This document shows, in pieces, positions 62,699-64,000 of a DNA stretch of 64,000 nt. The stretch's first letter is position 1. The number at the start of each line of letters is the position of its first letter. The stretch is from Tritrichomonas musculus (lineage: Eukaryota > Parabasalia > Tritrichomonadida > Tritrichomonadidae). Location of the stretch: contig JAPFFF010000011.1 of the NCBI GenBank assembly GCA_039105265.1, positions 3,162,001 to 3,226,000 of the forward strand. The letters are read 5' to 3'. The notes below the pieces were generated by a model. That model saw only the letters and a list, made by a program, of their open reading frames with translations, made no database searches and had not been told where the DNA came from. The translations under genes were made by a program, and so were the position numbers.

Positions 62699-64000
62699 TT
62701 AATATACAACACCTGTTTCTAATTCATTGTTTTGAAGTTCTCGAAGTATTCTCTTTCTAATATCTGGCATATTGCGTTGTTTAAACTTACCATTTCCTTC
62801 ATGCAAAAAGGTACGACAAGATTCCATTAGAAACACTCCACAATCCTTGTTATTCCTTTGACTAGGTACATCATAATATTTTGCTTTTAACTTACCTGTT
62901 CCTGAAATATTGATCCACTTATTAAGTGTCTTTACCTCTGGTGCCATTGACTTATTCTCAGAGTCATAGCATTCGATTATTTTCTTTGGATATCGAACAA
63001 TACATAAAACCCAATGTTCTCCATCTGAGCAAATGGGGACAAATACTTTATCGAAATGTGTAAATGACTGTTTACCTGAGATAGGACTTTTCATCAGTTC
63101 ATGTATTTTTTCCATATCATTAGTCTCATATGCCATAGAAAGGAGGGTATAAAATGCAGTAGGTACAACCAATATTTTCTTTTTATCAAACTCTGCTTCA
63201 TTTTGACCAGGTTGTTTATTCAATCTCTTTCCTTTGTTATATAGAAGTTTCAAGTAGTCATCAATAACATCTTCTTCTATATTTTCATCATTGACTAAAC
63301 TCCTCCAATCATGAATTTTATGACGTCTTTGGTCTACTGTAAACTCTCCTGTCTTCTGTGGTGTCATACGGGGTTCTCTTGGAGGAGGACTAGTACCTCG
63401 AGAGGTATGTGATGATGGAAACTGTGGAGGTGGTGATGAAGGAGGAGGAGGTGGTGGAGGTGGTGGAGGTGAAGGTGAACGAGAAGGAGGAGGAGGTGGA
63501 GGTGAAGGTGAACGAGGTCGTTTTGATTTTTTCTTATGTTGTTTTGATTTTTTCTTAGGTCTATCATCCTCGTCTAAATTTGTACTACTTTGAAGTAAAA
63601 GTTGAATTCTGTTTTGATTTTGATCCCTTGTTGGTGGCTCAACATTTGTGGGTCGGTTCCTACCGATTTTCCTAAGGTTAAGATGATAATCATTTCGATT
63701 TAAAGTTGGAGGTCTGGGTAATGGAGCCAATTCTGGTATATCATCTGTTTGAATACCTCTAGTTTTATATTCTTTCTTATCACTTTTCAATGTTCTTTCT
63801 TTCATCTGCTCTCTCAGTTCTCTAGCTGCTTGTTTTTCCTCCTCAGTCTTCATTCGAGATATCCTTATGTTGATAATATCATAATGTAATTTTATCTCTG
63901 TTAATATACCTTGATCTGATTCTTGGAGAGTATATTGATATGGCTTTAATACTGTTATGTAATGCCCATGTTCATCTTTATCATCTTGATTTTTCTTAAT
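62699..64000 (-). CDS. Ulp1/adenain-type cysteine protease (C48-like), 5' end outside the window
   Basis: The frame is open on the minus strand from the stop at 62699 through the window edge. The Met at 63853 gives 384 residues but the frame continues upstream of it with plausible protein sequence (for example HYITVLKPYQYTLQE), so the true start is unknown. The catalytic set is visible: His in SDGEHWVLCIV, Asp in IECYDSENK, Gln in VPSQRNN and Cys in NNKDCGVFLME. Upstream is a disordered, Pro-rich stretch (PPPPPPPPPPSSPPP). Such proteases mature capsid precursors in adenoviruses and are a standard Polinton gene. It follows the minor-capsid candidate with a 24-bp gap. Confidence 0.88.
   Translation of the reverse strand: MKKNQDDKDEHGHYITVLKPYQYTLQESDQGILTEIKLHYDIINIRISRMKTEEEKQAARELREQMKERTLKSDKKEYKTRGIQTDDIPELAPLPRPPTLNRNDYHLNLRKIGRNRPTNVEPPTRDQNQNRIQLLLQSSTNLDEDDRPKKKSKQHKKKSKRPRSPSPPPPPPSRSPSPPPPPPPPPPSSPPPQFPSSHTSRGTSPPPREPRMTPQKTGEFTVDQRRHKIHDWRSLVNDENIEEDVIDDYLKLLYNKGKRLNKQPGQNEAEFDKKKILVVPTAFYTLLSMAYETNDMEKIHELMKSPISGKQSFTHFDKVFVPICSDGEHWVLCIVRYPKKIIECYDSENKSMAPEVKTLNKWINISGTGKLKAKYYDVPSQRNNKDCGVFLMESCRTFLHEGNGKFKQRNMPDIRKRILRELQNNELETGVVY

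Larger units (their letters stand above)
42439..64000. mobile_element. Polinton B (Maverick), left 21.6 kb, runs off the window
   Basis: The left boundary is placed at AGTAGTATATACGAGTCGG. It resembles the Polinton A tip (AGTAGTATACG) and lies 247 bp before the first gene. Gene content: a fibre-like 1819-residue protein, a 249-residue structural candidate, DNA polymerase B, a coiled-coil protein, six small proteins, capsid protein, two more small proteins, packaging ATPase, integrase, minor capsid candidate and a Ulp1-like protease cut by the window edge. Frames seen are open, so the visible part looks whole. The right inverted repeat is outside, so the end and age cannot be judged. Confidence 0.88.

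Noticed and set aside
1-64000. tRNA or rRNA genes
   Set aside because: No cloverleaf-like GC-rich stretch or conserved rRNA core was noticed on either strand; by-eye search is not exhaustive.
1-64000. Bacterial or phage origin of the window
   Set aside because: IFT144, eIF4E, the pogo transposase, very low GC with long non-coding gaps and Polintons indicate a eukaryotic nuclear genome.

Overview
The window reads as nuclear DNA of a flagellated, AT-rich, intron-poor protist, most likely a trichomonad (Tritrichomonas/Trichomonas type). Three things point there. The left quarter carries intronless eukaryotic genes: an IFT144/WDR19 flagellar transport protein, a long-chain acyl-CoA synthetase, an eIF4E, and a protein with a probable trichomonad initiator-binding (IBD-like) domain. 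One start codon is preceded at short distance by a TCAYW initiator-like element. The remaining three quarters are Polinton/Maverick elements, which are very abundant in trichomonads. The species is inferred, not proven.

Layout. 1-879: 5' part of IFT144 (minus strand, continues off the left edge). 1053-5910: a pogo/Fot-type DNA transposon with about 50-bp terminal inverted repeats, TA flanks, a D35D transposase and an internal array of 287-bp tandem repeats. 6437-13373: three host genes. 13695-15136: a small tyrosine-recombinase element with about 98-bp inverted repeats, abutting a perfect 32-bp-arm hairpin (15134-15200). 15272-15818 and 41324-41675: two halves of a relict Polinton fragment, split by Polinton A.

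Polinton A (15819-41323, 25.5 kb) has about 229-bp TIRs that differ at only a few positions and a 5-bp TCAAT duplication. The uninterrupted target is visible in Polinton B. It encodes fibre-like proteins, protein-primed DNA polymerase B, a PrimPol-SF3 helicase, several small conserved proteins, a GIY-YIG and two HNH nucleases, a double-jelly-roll major capsid protein, an amphipathic small protein, a packaging ATPase, a retroviral-type integrase and a candidate minor capsid protein. No Ulp1-type protease was found in it. It looks young and largely whole.

Polinton B (42439 to beyond 64000) is a related, diverged element with the same morphogenesis block in the same order (small proteins, capsid, ATPase, integrase, minor capsid candidate), followed by a Ulp1/adenain-type protease that runs off the right edge. 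No primase-helicase is visible in B, and its polymerase is in the opposite orientation relative to A.

Most unusual points: the primase-helicase gene of A sits inside its own pair of about 96-bp inverted repeats, so it looks like a separate cassette or nested element. The tyrosine-recombinase element carries six copies of one 10-mer arranged as three inverted pairs, one of them inside a hairpin with the very stable GCGAAGC tip.
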